64,000 nucleotides of DNA, taken from positions 1,426,001 to 1,490,000 of the forward strand of contig CP071306.1 in assembly GCA_027563145.1 (NCBI GenBank), given 5' to 3'. This document shows positions 9,379-17,152 of the stretch, one piece after another. Each line of letters begins with the position of its first letter. The first letter of the stretch is position 1. Below the pieces are notes generated by a model. It saw only the letters and a list, made by a program, of their open reading frames with translations. It was not told where the DNA came from and did not search any database. A program made the position numbers and the translations under genes. The DNA comes from Halocatena halophila. GTDB lineage: Archaea > Halobacteriota > Halobacteria > Halobacteriales > Haloarculaceae.

Positions 9379-9549
9379 CGAGTCGGTACAATTACGGTCG
9401 CGTGTGTTCTTCCATGGCATGGGCAATCGCATCTCGTGAGAGCCCAGCGTCGGGTGACCTAACCACCCGGCGCATTCAACACGAATGCACAACGCCCCGT
9501 GGCGCAGCTGTACCCTCGTGTTGCATTGCCTCCCCGATTGCTTATAAAA
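9379..9549 (-). promoter_or_regulatory. Module copy 1 promoter and structured leader
   Basis: On the minus strand a TATA box (TTTTATA, 9543-9549) is followed by about 170 nt before the small ORF. The leader contains a perfect CAACACGA/TCGTGTTG stem around a G+C-rich inner hairpin, then a CGGGTG/CACCCG hairpin followed by ACGCTGGG. The same order and spacing occur in the three other copies. About 35 bp upstream of the TATA box (AACAGTCTTTCACAATTATT) is also identical among copies 1-3. Confidence 0.6.
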
Positions 9550-9614
9550 TTATGTAGGAATAATTGTGAAAGACTGTTTGAACAATAGGTTTCTCGATCC
9601 GTTCGCGGTACGCA

Positions 9615-10367
9615 TCACGCTCTTCGTTCTTCGATCATCGCCGCGTACTCCTCGGTGACACGGTCCAGCAGCAGTTCACCAGCGTCGGCGGTTGCCGGGT
9701 GGGGATCTCCGAGCACGCCGTTTTCGGTGATCGCAGCCATCCCGTCGCTGAGGAGTGTGCTCACTGGTACGTCGCCCTCGTGGCCGACCTCGAACGCGTC
9801 CGTGTTGACCAGTCCAGCATCGATTGCGAGCATGATCGCGGTTTCGATGGCCCCCGCGTGGAGAACGGTCTGCTCGTACTCAATCCCTGCCGCGCTGAAT
9901 TCATCGCAGAGGATCTCCATGTGGGCATCAATATCGGCGATCGGAAGTATGCTCGCGTCGATCGATCGTGAGAGCTCGGGCACAACAGTTTGTATCGGTG
10001 CGAAGTTCCCGCCATGAGTCGGAACGAGAACGATTTCCCCGAATCCGTGCTCATCAAGCGAGCGACAGTAGCCCTCGATCGTTGCCATCAGCGTCTCCGG
10101 TGGAATCGAGATCGTCCCGGGAAAATCCATGTGGTGGCCCGAACAGCCCGGACGAATCACGGGGGCAGCGAGTGCGTCACCGAGTTCCAGCGCAATTCGT
10201 CGGGAAAGCTCGTCGCCGTAGCTGGCATCCATCGAGAGGGGCAACTGTGGGCCGTGCTGTTCGATCGATCCCACTCCAACGATAACTGTTCGAACGCCAT
10301 CGGACAGCGCTCGCTCGATCTCCGTCGTCGTCAGTGACTCCATGCGAACCGTCTCGGAAAATTGCAT
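9615..10367 (-). CDS. Creatininase-family amidohydrolase
   Basis: Metal-dependent amidohydrolase of about 250 aa. Family signatures: GSIEQHGPQLPLSMDA near the N-terminus, GCSGHHMDFPGTISI, and VPTHGGNFAPIQ, which together supply the metal-binding His/Glu/Asp set. The family includes creatininase, the archaeal ArfB deformylase of riboflavin/F420 synthesis, and mycofactocin peptidases, so the substrate is open. The ATG at 10367 (MQFSETVRM) is preferred over the upstream starts. It is the last gene of a same-strand group with the TIM-barrel and ComB-like genes. Confidence 0.8.
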   Translation of the reverse strand: MQFSETVRMESLTTTEIERALSDGVRTVIVGVGSIEQHGPQLPLSMDASYGDELSRRIALELGDALAAPVIRPGCSGHHMDFPGTISIPPETLMATIEGYCRSLDEHGFGEIVLVPTHGGNFAPIQTVVPELSRSIDASILPIADIDAHMEILCDEFSAAGIEYEQTVLHAGAIETAIMLAIDAGLVNTDAFEVGHEGDVPVSTLLSDGMAAITENGVLGDPHPATADAGELLLDRVTEEYAAMIEERRA

Positions 10368-10445
10368 AGCTGACACGTCGGTACACAGGATACTATTCGT
10401 TTCCCAACAGAGCCCAACGGTACCAACTGACACGATATCGGTGCC

Positions 10446-11216
10446 CTACGCTACGCACGCAGCTATGTCTGAAAGTGCTTTCATCTCGAGAACGTTGTAC
10501 GTAGCGCCCACGTGGGCTGCAATCTCCCTGTATCCTGAAAGTGGCTCGTGATCGTCGGCCGTGCCGTCGTTATCGTGAAGATGTAGAACGTGAATCCGAT
10601 CACCGAACCGATCCACGAAGCGTTCGTAGGGAACGCCGCTGGCCTTGGCATGTCCAACATCGAGCGTCAATCGCAGATACTCCGAATCAATATCGAGATC
10701 TGAAAGAAACGCAGCCATCCGATCCGGTGTCGCCGTGTGACGCCGTTCAGATGACTTATCCCGGCTATTTTCCAGACAGAGCGGAACACCAACGTCGGCC
10801 GCATACCGCGTGCACTCCTCGATCGACCTGAGCGCCTGCTCTCGGCTGCGTGCTTGAACGTGTGCAGGATACCGGACACGAGAGCTGCCACCGTGAACCA
10901 CCACGCCACCTGCATCCACCGCTGTGGCCATATCGAGGGTGTGTTTGACCCCCTCCACTGCGGCGTTTCGAAGTCGTTCGTTGCGATTTCCCATCGCACA
11001 GTCGATGTGAGGCGCGTGAAACGTCACTGAAAAATCTCGCGACGCCAAAACGTTTTCAAGGGGGGCCAGCACATCGCCATCCTGAACATCGACGTATCCC
11101 TGGCGCACCTCGATATGGTTCAATCCATGATGCTCGAGAAACGAGGCAAACTCCGCTATTGACTCCTCAAATCGGACATCGAGCGACGCTCCGAAGCGAG
11201 GGGACTCAGCACTCAT
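10446..11216 (-). CDS. Xylose isomerase-like TIM-barrel protein
   Basis: Sugar phosphate isomerase/epimerase-type (AP endonuclease 2 superfamily) protein of 256 aa. Visible are VTFHAPHIDCAMGN, VVHGGSS, LCLENSRDKS, LTLDVGHAKASGVPYE and VLHLHDNDG, the ordered His/Glu/Asp residues that bind metal in this fold. The start at 11216 overlaps the end of the ComB-like gene by 11 bases, so they are co-translated. The substrate is not predictable. A sugar or sugar-phosphate intermediate fits the family. Confidence 0.8.
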   Translation of the reverse strand: MSAESPRFGASLDVRFEESIAEFASFLEHHGLNHIEVRQGYVDVQDGDVLAPLENVLASRDFSVTFHAPHIDCAMGNRNERLRNAAVEGVKHTLDMATAVDAGGVVVHGGSSRVRYPAHVQARSREQALRSIEECTRYAADVGVPLCLENSRDKSSERRHTATPDRMAAFLSDLDIDSEYLRLTLDVGHAKASGVPYERFVDRFGDRIHVLHLHDNDGTADDHEPLSGYREIAAHVGATYNVLEMKALSDIAACVA

Positions 11217-11955
11217 CCTCACTGCAGTCCGTGGCATCGACGAGGCGGTCATCTCGAAGGACCGGAACGACATCCCGACGGTTGATGTCGGTCGCAAACT
11301 CGTGCAGGTCGCGCTGGCGCGTCTCGTGTTTCTCGGCGTACCCTGGTCCCTTGCTCGTCACCAGCAGTGAGGCAAAGTGCTCTCGTTGGACTGCTGATAA
11401 CGGTTCGTCGTTGAGAAATCGATCGATCACCACGGCCCCGAGTAGATCGTCCATCGTCTGATGGCCACTCGAACCACAGCTAACTAGGAAGGTCGGTCGG
11501 TCACGGTCACGGAGATGCTCGGCAACTGCCTGCGCGTTCGTGTATCCGCCGACGAACACGGATACGTCGTCACCGCCCCGGCGTCGCAATCGTGCGACGG
11601 CTGTGCCGCCGTTCTTCGAGGTCATGCTCACTGGCCGATTGGAAACTGGGAGATCCTGTACGTAGCTCGGCGAATTGAAAAAATCGTATCCGTCATCCGG
11701 TTCGTACGCTTCAGTCTTTCCACCGCCGATAAGCGCCTCTGGATGGCGAGCCTGATACGCGAACTCGTCGCCACGCTCGTCAGTGATGTGTACGTATTCA
11801 GCACCGTTGGCCAGCAATTCGGTGACCGTCGTCGAAAAGTGAGTGACATCGATGACAACGTAGTCACCAGGTTCAGGGACACCCGGAATGTGTGACCGAC
11901 CGTCGATGAGCTTCGACTTGAATGAGGACTGGTGGAGACTACCTGTTTCCATCAA
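11206..11955 (-). CDS. ComB-like 2-phosphosulfolactate phosphatase family protein
   Basis: 249 aa, resembling ComB, the Mg-dependent phosphatase that makes sulfolactate in coenzyme M synthesis. Supporting segments: VVIDVTHFSTTVTELLANGA, LIGGGKTEAYEPDDGYDFFNSP, and TSKNGGTAV, where ComB has the N-G-T loop. Haloarchaea are not known to make coenzyme M, so the real substrate is probably another phosphorylated acid. First gene of the operon with the TIM-barrel and creatininase-like genes, divergent from an ECF transporter. Confidence 0.75.
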   Translation of the reverse strand: MMETGSLHQSSFKSKLIDGRSHIPGVPEPGDYVVIDVTHFSTTVTELLANGAEYVHITDERGDEFAYQARHPEALIGGGKTEAYEPDDGYDFFNSPSYVQDLPVSNRPVSMTSKNGGTAVARLRRRGGDDVSVFVGGYTNAQAVAEHLRDRDRPTFLVSCGSSGHQTMDDLLGAVVIDRFLNDEPLSAVQREHFASLLVTSKGPGYAEKHETRQRDLHEFATDINRRDVVPVLRDDRLVDATDCSEDEC

Positions 11956-12122
11956 ACAATCGTCCGATAGTGTTCTTGTTAATCACTCCTATGAGATGTA
12001 TTGATGAATATTTCATATAATTATGAATATTGCTCTATAAATACATATACATGCGAGGTTCGTGGGACATATACATCTCATATAAATGCTCTATTTGATC
12101 ACTTCTGAATCCTCCGCTGTAG
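11956..12122 (+). promoter_or_regulatory. Divergent control region with two sets of direct repeats
   Basis: The 167-bp A+T-rich gap between the ComB-like operon and the ECF transporter operon. It contains ATGAATATT at 12004-12012 and again at 12023-12031, and ACATATACAT at 12043-12052 and again at 12067-12076 (24 bp apart, about two helical turns). TATA-like boxes lie near 12035 and 12080. Paired direct repeats in phase are typical of operator sites. The binding protein is unknown. Confidence 0.5.
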
Positions 12123-12980
12123 ATGGCTACAGCAACCTGGACCGGATTCAAGGGAGTTTCATTCGATCGACAGGACATGATGGTGTTCATTCTGATCATG
12201 TCTCTATCGGGACTGCAAAATGCGTTTACAGAGATACTCCCCGAGTTCACGGTTGGGCCACTCGAGCTCGGTGTTGGTGAGTTCCTGTTTATTCCCATCG
12301 TGTTGGTGCTTCTCTTCCGGACAGTGTGGTCGGCACTGGCCGTTCCGGTTGGCGAAATCGTCTTTGGTGAGATACTCCTCGGAGAGTTTAACGGACTGGG
12401 AGCAATCGAAGGGCTGTTGCTGATCACTGCCGCGTACTACTTCGCCACAACATTGCTGCAGGACCCCGAGAACCGGACTCAGTTGGCAATCGTTGTCTTT
12501 CTCGCCGAGGCGATCGAGGAATTTTTCGCGATGTTCATCGATATGGGAAAAGTCTGGATTGGGGTCGAGGAACTAGAAGCCGTTCCAGGACTGCCAGAGA
12601 GCATCGTTATCCTTGAGGTAGTTGATTTTGCCACCCAGATGCTCATCACTGGAATCATCTTTGGCGTTATACCTGCACTGTACCTGTATCCGAAACTCCA
12701 CGGAAAGATCGAACCATTACTCGGAATGGAGCCATACGAGGGAGAGCGTGGGGCATCGATCTGGCGAGGTATTAGTATACAAAAGTTGTCGCTCATCCTG
12801 TTGGCGTTTCCGATCGCATTCGTGGCCGAAGCGGCCAGTGAAACCGGGAGCTTCATCAACGTGGTGTGGAGCCCGGAGTTTCTCGAACTGTACGGTCAGA
12901 ATTTCATCGTCGTTCCGATTATCGTCACCACCATCGTTGCCATTGTCGTCTGGTATCGCGCCAGCCGTCAGGACGCCTGA
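12123..12980 (+). CDS. Probable ECF transporter substrate-binding (S) membrane component
   Basis: Integral membrane protein of 285 aa with about six to seven hydrophobic segments. It is followed nine bases later by the energizing ATPase and then by EcfT, so it is the best candidate for the substrate-capturing S-component. It has a large acidic interhelical part (EILPEFTVGPLELGVGEF) and an Arg-rich C-terminus. It is longer than typical S-components (about 180-220 aa), and I cannot assign a substrate. Confidence 0.65.
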   Translation: MATATWTGFKGVSFDRQDMMVFILIMSLSGLQNAFTEILPEFTVGPLELGVGEFLFIPIVLVLLFRTVWSALAVPVGEIVFGEILLGEFNGLGAIEGLLLITAAYYFATTLLQDPENRTQLAIVVFLAEAIEEFFAMFIDMGKVWIGVEELEAVPGLPESIVILEVVDFATQMLITGIIFGVIPALYLYPKLHGKIEPLLGMEPYEGERGASIWRGISIQKLSLILLAFPIAFVAEAASETGSFINVVWSPEFLELYGQNFIVVPIIVTTIVAIVVWYRASRQDA

Positions 12981-12989
12981 ACACCACCA

Positions 12990-14750
12990 ATGAACACCCA
13001 AAACGACGCCAGCATATCCGTTGACAATCTCTCCGTTCGGTATCCAGGCAGCGACGAATACGTCCTGGACGGAGCGACTGTCGAGATCGATGCTGGTGAG
13101 TTTGTTGCAGTGATCGGGAAAAATGGATCCGGGAAAACAACGCTCTGTAAGTCATTCAACGGTCTCATTCCGCATTTCTACGACGGCTCATTTGACGGGC
13201 GTGTCACCGTTGGGGGGATCGATACCGCCGACGCGACGGTTTCCCAGCTCTCCGAGCACGTGGGCTACGTGTTCCAGGAGTTCGACAATCAGCTTGTCAG
13301 TCCAACGGTCTCCGACGAAGTGGCCTTCGGACCAATCAATCACGGACTTGAGGATTATCGCGAGCGAGTTGCTCGAGCGCTCTCACTGCTCAATCTCGAT
13401 GGGATTGAAGACCGGTTTCTCTGGGAACTCTCTGGGGGACAAAAACATCTCGTCGCACTAGCCGCCGTGTTGTCGCTCGATCCTTCCATTCTCGTGGTTG
13501 ACGAGCCGGCTGCACAACTGGATCCGGTCCATGCTGGTGAGACCTACGATCATCTTGCTGCCCTCAACCACGAACAGGGCATGACCATCGTCGCGATTGA
13601 ACACCAGACGGAGTTCATCGCCGAATACTGTGACAGCGTGGTGCTCGTCGAAGATGGCCGAGTAGCGTGGAAAGCGCCGGTCGAGAGAGCACTCAATCGC
13701 CTCGAAGATCTTCGCAGAAACGATATCCAGCCACCACAGATCACCCGGACGGCTGCGAAGATTAGTGATACGAACGAACGGTTGCCGATTGGATTCGACG
13801 AGGGGTGTCGCTGGTTCAGGAATGTGCTCGATTCGACCACTATGCACTCACCATCAGTGACGGTGGCCGATGCTGGAGAAAACCTGCCAGTTCGGGACAA
13901 TAAAAGAACTCCACTCATCAGACTCTCGTCCGTATCGCACACGTATCCAACGCTCCGTGGAGAAGACAAGCAGGTCCTTGATGCGCTGGATCTGGCGGTG
14001 TATTCGGGTGATCGCGTCGCACTGGTTGGGAGTAACGGTGCCGGCAAATCGACGATTCTCGAACTGCTAACTGGTCTAAAAACGCCCACAGAAGGGACAG
14101 TGTCGATTACCGACACAGACACAGCCACGACGCTCCCCGAGCGGATAGCAGATGACGTGGTGTACGTGCCACAGAATCCCGAATCGATGTTCGTCAAAGA
14201 CTCGATCCGGGCAGATATCGCCCACTACCTGCAATCGCGAGATCTGGAGGATGTGGCTGCTCGAACCGACGACGTCGTCTCATTTCTTGATCTGGAGGCG
14301 CTTGAAGATCGGGACGGGCGGTTGTTGAGTGTCGGCCAGCAGCGTCGGGCGTCGCTTGCGATCGGAGTGGCCACCGCTCCCTCGATCATTCTTCTCGATG
14401 AACCAACTGGGAGCCTCGATCTTGCGAGCCGAATGGAAATCGGTCGAACAATCTCTAGAGCCGGTGAGCGCGTCGAAACCGTCATTATGGCAACCCACGA
14501 TCTTGAGCTGGCCGCCGAGTGGGCCAATCGCATACTCGTCCTCGACAATGGAGAGATTCTCATGGACGGACCGCCAAAAACAGTGTTCGCGGCGACAGAC
14601 GTACTGGCGGAGGCAAATCTCGAACCACCGCAAGTGGTGCGACTGAGCGAGGAGCTCGGTTGTACATCCGTCGCTCTCTCAACTGATGAACTGGTCAGTC
14701 ACCTGACTTCAGAGCGACCCACTGCCTCTACAGGAGCGAGCCATCAATGA
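12990..14750 (+). CDS. ECF transporter ATPase, two ABC domains in one chain
   Basis: 586-aa fusion equivalent to EcfA plus EcfA'. Domain 1 (about 1-250): Walker A GKNGSGKTT, Q-loop VFQEFDNQ, signature LSGGQKHLVAL, Walker B LVVDEPAAQLD. Domain 2 (about 300-560): GSNGAGKST, signature LSVGQQRRASL, Walker B ILLDEPTGSLD, switch His in ATHDLELA. The linker around 250-300 is variable. Both sites look catalytically complete. The stop overlaps the start of ecfT by four bases. Confidence 0.92.
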   Translation: MNTQNDASISVDNLSVRYPGSDEYVLDGATVEIDAGEFVAVIGKNGSGKTTLCKSFNGLIPHFYDGSFDGRVTVGGIDTADATVSQLSEHVGYVFQEFDNQLVSPTVSDEVAFGPINHGLEDYRERVARALSLLNLDGIEDRFLWELSGGQKHLVALAAVLSLDPSILVVDEPAAQLDPVHAGETYDHLAALNHEQGMTIVAIEHQTEFIAEYCDSVVLVEDGRVAWKAPVERALNRLEDLRRNDIQPPQITRTAAKISDTNERLPIGFDEGCRWFRNVLDSTTMHSPSVTVADAGENLPVRDNKRTPLIRLSSVSHTYPTLRGEDKQVLDALDLAVYSGDRVALVGSNGAGKSTILELLTGLKTPTEGTVSITDTDTATTLPERIADDVVYVPQNPESMFVKDSIRADIAHYLQSRDLEDVAARTDDVVSFLDLEALEDRDGRLLSVGQQRRASLAIGVATAPSIILLDEPTGSLDLASRMEIGRTISRAGERVETVIMATHDLELAAEWANRILVLDNGEILMDGPPKTVFAATDVLAEANLEPPQVVRLSEELGCTSVALSTDELVSHLTSERPTASTGASHQ

Positions 14751-15556
14751 CCGCACTCGATTCCCTTCGGGATGCTGCGTCAGTTGATGCGGTCACGACC
14801 GATCTCCTGCGGACTGCCTACGACAACGACGGATCGTTCCTCCATCGACTTGATCCGAGAGTGCTGTTGCTATGGTACGTCGTGTTTCTGTTCGTGCCGT
14901 GGCTGTTCTACGAGATGGACGTATTGCTCGCCCTGTTCGTTTTCGTCTCCGTCCTCGCCGTTCTGTCCCGTGTCAGCGTGTATCTAATCGCCATCATGGC
15001 GTTCAGCGTCGTGACGAGTCTCACATCCTATGCGATTGTGACGGCGTTCACAGGCGATCCGATTGCGGCGATCCAAGCCCTGCTGCCGTTCACGGTCAAG
15101 GTGACGATCATCTCGATATCGAGTCTCGCAGTGTTCTCAAGCATGAGCCCGAAAACGTTGGCTCGTGGGCTCTTGAGTCTCGGAGTCCCTCGGCAGTTCA
15201 CGTTTGTCATCGCCTATGGATATCGCATGTTACCGGTGTTGTTCCAGGAGTATCACGAACTCGTGAATGCGTTACGACTCCGAAGTGCCGTTCCAGATTC
15301 ACCGGGACGATTCCGGTGGCGGTACTACCGGTACTTGCTCAAACTCTCGATGAAAGCGTTCTATCCGATGATATTCAACGTTGCAAAGCGGAGTCGAGTT
15401 ACCGTCGAAGCAATGGAAGCCCGCGGATTCTCGAGCTCACTCGACAGCGATGCGAGTCGGGAGCTGCAACTGGAAGGGATGGAAATTCGACCGGGAGATG
15501 TCGTGTTTTTCTGTGGATCGCTCATCTACGTTGCAATCGTTGCGAGCGTCCTCTGA
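14747..15556 (+). CDS. ecfT: ECF transporter transmembrane (T) component
   Basis: Membrane scaffold protein of 269 aa joining the S-component to the ATPases. About five hydrophobic segments are visible. The coupling-helix signature MEARGF (in VTVEAMEARGFSSSL) is the EcfT A-R-G motif that contacts the ATPase. It overlaps the ATPase gene by ATGA, showing translational coupling. It ends three bases before the first CRISPR-repeat-like 30-mer. Confidence 0.9.
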   Translation: MTALDSLRDAASVDAVTTDLLRTAYDNDGSFLHRLDPRVLLLWYVVFLFVPWLFYEMDVLLALFVFVSVLAVLSRVSVYLIAIMAFSVVTSLTSYAIVTAFTGDPIAAIQALLPFTVKVTIISISSLAVFSSMSPKTLARGLLSLGVPRQFTFVIAYGYRMLPVLFQEYHELVNALRLRSAVPDSPGRFRWRYYRYLLKLSMKAFYPMIFNVAKRSRVTVEAMEARGFSSSLDSDASRELQLEGMEIRPGDVVFFCGSLIYVAIVASVL

Positions 15557-15558
15557 AC

Positions 15559-15588
15559 GTTTCAATCCTACTACGGTGGTACTGCAAC
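15559..15588 (+). repeat. CRISPR-repeat-like 30-mer, left of module copy 4
   Basis: A 30-nt element beginning GTTTCAATCC and ending CTGCAAC. It matches the element at 16678-16707 at 25 of 30 positions in the same orientation. Read on the minus strand it has the frame of haloarchaeal CRISPR repeats (GTT-x-CAG, a central ACC, and GATTGAA near the end). No second repeat or spacer array lies next to it, so it is a solitary unit. Confidence 0.5.
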
Positions 15589-15764
15589 AAGAGTTGCGTA
15601 GCTCCAGTGAATCTGCGGACGAACACTCGTTTACCAGAATTAGTTAGATAGTAGTCACTTTCAGTACTGATCCGCAGCCAAAAGTGTGTCACCACTGGAA
15701 TGAAGATCATTGGGACGGTTCTGATTGATCACACAACGCCATTGAAATCCAACACATACGAAAC

Positions 15765-15932
15765 TTTATAACCCAGTGGGTTGGCACAATCAATTGGGAA
15801 TGCCAGCCCGAGATGTGGTCGCGCGTATCAAATCGCGCCGGGTGGTCATAACACCCGACGCTGGGGTTCCCATGCGGACAGAAACCCATGAAGGGAAATG
15901 CACCGCGGTACTGTAATCCTGTCGTATCGTCA
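15765..15932 (+). promoter_or_regulatory. Module copy 4 promoter and structured leader
   Basis: TATA box TTTATAA at 15765-15771, then 161 nt to the small ORF start. An outer stem pairs GGGAATGCCAGC (15796-15807) with GCTGGGGTTCCC (15860-15871), with one wobble and one mismatch. It encloses a GCG/CGC hairpin and the CGGGTG/CACCCG hairpin (15839-15857). The segment from GCCGGGTGGT through ACGCTGGG is identical to copies 1 and 3 except for about five loop positions, although the encoded proteins have diverged strongly. This argues for a selected RNA or DNA element. Confidence 0.6.
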
Positions 15933-16025
15933 ATGACTAGCACACGGTGTGCTCGCTGTGGCCAGCCGGTGGCTCGCCAACGGGCGCACGCAACGGGCTG
16001 TCCGTCGTGGAGGGTTGGCTCGTGA
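15933..16025 (+). CDS. Small zinc-finger protein, module copy 4
   Basis: A 30-residue micro-protein, MTSTRCARCGQPVARQRAHA followed by TGCPSW. Cys and His spacing is C-x2-C-x9-H-x3-C-P-x-W, exactly as in the other copies although other residues differ. An in-frame TAA lies 18-20 bases upstream of the ATG, which fixes the start near 15933. The TGA stop overlaps the GTG start of the next gene (GTGA). Zinc-finger micro-proteins under 70 residues are established in haloarchaea. The role here is unknown. Confidence 0.6.
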   Translation: MTSTRCARCGQPVARQRAHATGCPSWRVGS

Positions 16026-16546
16026 GTCTTCCCCAGTTCAGTTTCCGGACGGTCGATGGGCAGATCAGCACGTTGGAGGGGATCGAGGATCGTGCGGAGC
16101 TTTCCTCTGCTGAGTTGCATCACGTTGTGGATATCGCCGAGAACTGCTGGTGTCGGCCCTGTCAGTCAACCGAGTGCCGGCACAGTCGTCAGGTGGAGGA
16201 GGTGCTCGCGATTGCTGATCTGAGCGAGCGCTCGGGCGGGGGGGTTGATGCGCTTCCGTCGCTCGATCGGATCACGCGGTTTCGCTCGCAGGGCGAGACG
16301 ATCTACACCGCCTGGTTCGATAATGATGCTCGGTTGCGGGCGCACGAGCAACGAAGCGGTGACGTTACGCTGTTGGCGTTTTCTCCAGATCGGCCGGAGG
16401 ATCCGGCACGGGCGCAGACGCAGGATGAAGCTGTGTCTGCTGCAAGCTGTTTGCTAGAGGCTGTTGTTCCGTTCTGTGAGGCTCGGTCGACCGAGGAACT
16501 TCCCGTGATCCTCCAGCTGTTGGTCTCTCCAGCCCACGACGACTAA
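16022..16546 (+). CDS. Module protein copy 4 (diverged)
   Basis: 174-aa protein of the four-copy unknown family, starting at GTG 16022 by overlap with the small zinc-finger ORF. It aligns with the copy at 41789 through LPQFSFR, AELHHVVDI, CWCRPCQSTECRH, IADL, LDRITRFRSQGET and the WFDNDARLRAHE block. The C-terminal part (after about residue 110) has diverged, with a helical region ending LQLLVSPAHDD. The CxxC-x4-C-x-H cluster suggests metal binding. It sits between two CRISPR-repeat-like elements. Confidence 0.7.
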   Translation: MSLPQFSFRTVDGQISTLEGIEDRAELSSAELHHVVDIAENCWCRPCQSTECRHSRQVEEVLAIADLSERSGGGVDALPSLDRITRFRSQGETIYTAWFDNDARLRAHEQRSGDVTLLAFSPDRPEDPARAQTQDEAVSAASCLLEAVVPFCEARSTEELPVILQLLVSPAHDD

Positions 16547-16580
16547 CCCCAACTACGGAATTTTTTGAATCCGTATGTGG

Positions 16581-16621
16581 TTAGAATTATTCGCCACGAG
16601 TGAGTCACTAAATAATTCTAA
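16581..16621. repeat. Inverted repeat downstream of module copy 4
   Basis: TTAGAATTATT (16581-16591) and AATAATTCTAA (16611-16621) form a perfect 11-bp inverted repeat around 19 bases. It lies 35 bp after the stop of the module gene and may be a terminator hairpin or an operator. A T-run (TTTTTT) at about 16561-16566 precedes it. Confidence 0.5.
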
Positions 16622-17152
16622 ATCGGACGGGTGGAGCATCTTCAAATCATCCATCGCGATAGCATTGGAGTAAGTCTGCTTCAATCGTACTAGGGTGGTT
16701 CTGTAACGTTGTCAATCATCGGTATACAGAGACTATACTTAGTACTAACAGGACAGTCTAACCAGAGACCCTGGGGGTACAGTAGCTATTTGAGGTCTGT
16801 GGTAAACGGCCGATAGATGAACAAATGATTTTCCTGTAGATTCCCACCGACCCAGATCGATCGAAATACTGTTCAGCGTCTGTTGCGTCGACGTTGGTAA
16901 ACATAACAGAATTTAAATAGATTGAGAAATAGACCAGAAGGAGATCAGAGCACCCAGCAGCTCTGGCATGAGCGCAACCACAGATTACAACTAGTACGAC
17001 AGTAATCTCCTCTAACACTTCTATAGGAATTCCATCACATACTAATAGTGGTAATTCGATGTGGTAGGTATACACATCCGACTGGGACAAAACCGGTCGC
17101 CCGGTTTTCCCCAGACGTGTTGACCCACGTCCGAGGATGGGTTGGACTGAAA
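16622..17152. other. Intergenic region, A+T-rich
   Basis: About 530 bp holding the second CRISPR-like 30-mer and no gene I can support. An open frame on the minus strand (16758-17090) has no recognisable features and atypical composition. A+T content is higher than in the flanking genes, consistent with an integration or recombination zone. Confidence 0.5.
16678..16707 (+). repeat. CRISPR-repeat-like 30-mer, right of module copy 4
   Basis: Same-orientation partner of the element at 15559. It begins GCTTCAATCG and ends CTGTAAC. The two lie about 1.1 kb apart and enclose module copy 4. On the minus strand it ends GATTGAAGC, the terminus common to haloarchaeal type I-B repeats. No cas gene or further repeat is visible. 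Confidence 0.5.

Noticed and set aside
16758-17090. 110-codon minus-strand open frame in the A+T-rich gap
   Set aside because: Some hydrophobic stretches, but no recognisable domain and atypical composition; not supported as a gene.
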